A stretch of DNA of 5,495 nt from Pseudomonadota bacterium. Its GTDB lineage: Bacteria > Desulfobacterota > Desulfarculia > Desulfarculales > JAHJDS01. Location: contig JAHJDS010000268.1 of the NCBI GenBank assembly GCA_018812395.1, forward strand, positions 1 through 5,495, written 5' to 3'. The stretch's first letter is position 1. Each line of letters opens with the position of its first letter. The notes below the pieces were generated by a model. It was not told the origin of the DNA. It saw only the letters and a program-made list of their open reading frames with translations, and did no database searches. The translations under genes and the position numbers were made by a program. Below are positions 4,644-5,495 of the stretch, in pieces.

Positions 4644-5495
4644 TCAGCCAACCGGCCCCAGGTAGGCGGCCCGCCGGCGCTCGTCGGCCCAGATCTTGTC
4701 CTGGAAGTGCTCCAGGTCCTCCCGGTACTTGATGATGCAGCCCAGGGTCTCGGAGACGACGGCCTCGGCCAGTTGATCGGCGGACAGCAGGAGCAGGGCC
4801 TCGGCCCAGTCGATGGTCTCGGACACGCCGGGCCGCTTGATCAGTTCCTCCTGGCGCAGGCGCTGCATGAACCGAGTGATCTGTCCGGCCAGGGTTTCGT
4901 CGAGTCCCGGGACCTTGGCCTGGAGGATGCGCCGTTCCTTGTCCGCGTCGGGGTAGTCGATCCAGTGATACAGACACCGCCGCTTCAAGGCGTCGTGGAT
5001 GTCCCGGGTCCGGTTCGAGGTGACCACCACCAGCGGCTTGTTGAGGGCGTGAATGGTCCCCAGCTCGGGGATGGTGATCTGAAAGTCGCCCAGCATCTCC
5101 AGCAGGAAGGCCTCGAATTCCTCGTCGGCCCGATCCAGTTCGTCGATCAACAGCACCGGCGACTTGTGGGCGTCGGTGATGGCCAGCAGCAGCGGCCGCT
5201 TGATGAGGAACTCCTCGCTGAAGATGATGCGGTCGATTGCCTCGGCCGTCTTGCCGCCGCGCTCCTCGAGACGAATGCGCAGGATCTGCTTGGGGTAATT
5301 CCACTCGTAAATGGACGACGCCGCGTCCAGGCCCTCGTAGCACTGCAGCCTGATGAGCCGCGTGTCCAGGATCCGGGACAGGGCCAGGGCCGCCTCGGTC
5401 TTGCCCACGCCCGGCTCGCCCTCGAAGAAGATGGGCTTCTCCATCCGGGCCGCCAGGTACAGGGCCGTGGCCAGGGGACGCTCGGCGATGTAGCC
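4644..5495 (-). CDS. MoxR-type AAA+ ATPase (5' end cut by window edge)
   Basis: The frame is open from the right edge; 283 residues and the TGA at 4644-4646 are visible, and a short N-terminal part is missing. Numbered from the edge: Walker A GEPGVGKT near residues 26-33, Walker B LLIDELDRAD near 115-124, sensor 1 in VVTSNRTRD (N about 161), and Arg-finger region LKRRCLYHW (about 170-178). The C-terminal helical lid follows with 'ETIDWAEALLLL', typical of the MoxR family. MoxR ATPases act as chaperones with VWA partner proteins, for example CoxD with CoxE in carbon monoxide dehydrogenase maturation (family knowledge). The likely partner in this window is the CoxE-like gene at 650-1786, but it lies on the opposite strand with three genes between. 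The start codon and promoter are outside the window. Confidence 0.93.
   Translation of the reverse strand, partial: GYIAERPLATALYLAARMEKPIFFEGEPGVGKTEAALALSRILDTRLIRLQCYEGLDAASSIYEWNYPKQILRIRLEERGGKTAEAIDRIIFSEEFLIKRPLLLAITDAHKSPVLLIDELDRADEEFEAFLLEMLGDFQITIPELGTIHALNKPLVVVTSNRTRDIHDALKRRCLYHWIDYPDADKERRILQAKVPGLDETLAGQITRFMQRLRQEELIKRPGVSETIDWAEALLLLSADQLAEAVVSETLGCIIKYREDLEHFQDKIWADERRRAAYLGPVG

Noticed and set aside
4148..4732. 194-residue plus-strand open frame
   Set aside because: It is antisense to the 97-aa gene, its promoter and terminator, and the MoxR 3' end; shadow composition and no SD.

Overview
The window is GC-rich (roughly 65% by eye) bacterial DNA with strong Shine-Dalgarno sites and sigma70-type promoter matches. 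The codon bias and gene types suggest a high-GC Desulfobacterota/deltaproteobacterium-like organism. That placement is an inference; no rRNA or marker gene is present.

Left part (1-650). The most interesting locus is on the minus strand. A 20-codon gene at 458-520 encodes MKIRKVTKTARGLCKCKSSC, a very basic peptide with a Cys-rich tail (CxCxxxC). It has a strong SD, a well-spaced promoter with an extended -10, and a hairpin at the very 5' end of the predicted mRNA. An excellent rho-independent terminator follows it. After the terminator comes a second minus-strand gene, cut by the left edge, encoding a Cys-rich protein in which a C-D-[YF]-x(11-12)-C-G-G motif occurs twice. The layout (tiny precursor, leaky terminator, Cys-rich partner) is that of a ribosomally made, post-translationally modified peptide (RiPP) or metal-binding peptide system. 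The maturase, if any, would lie beyond the left edge.

Middle (650-2936). Divergent from the peptide is a VWA/CoxE-like protein with an intact MIDAS motif (650-1786). It is followed by a secreted two-repeat beta-rich protein of unknown function (1905-2816). A 30-nt perfect palindrome closes the convergent pair formed by the secreted protein gene and the MFS gene.

Right part (2937-5495, all minus strand). In order of transcription there is a MoxR-type AAA+ ATPase (5' end cut by the right edge), a 97-residue conserved-looking hypothetical protein with its own promoter and terminator, and a 12-TM MFS transporter of the YnfM-like type. MoxR ATPases and CoxE-like VWA proteins normally work as a pair, often from adjacent genes. 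Here the two are about 2.9 kb apart on opposite strands, so a functional link between them is possible but not shown.
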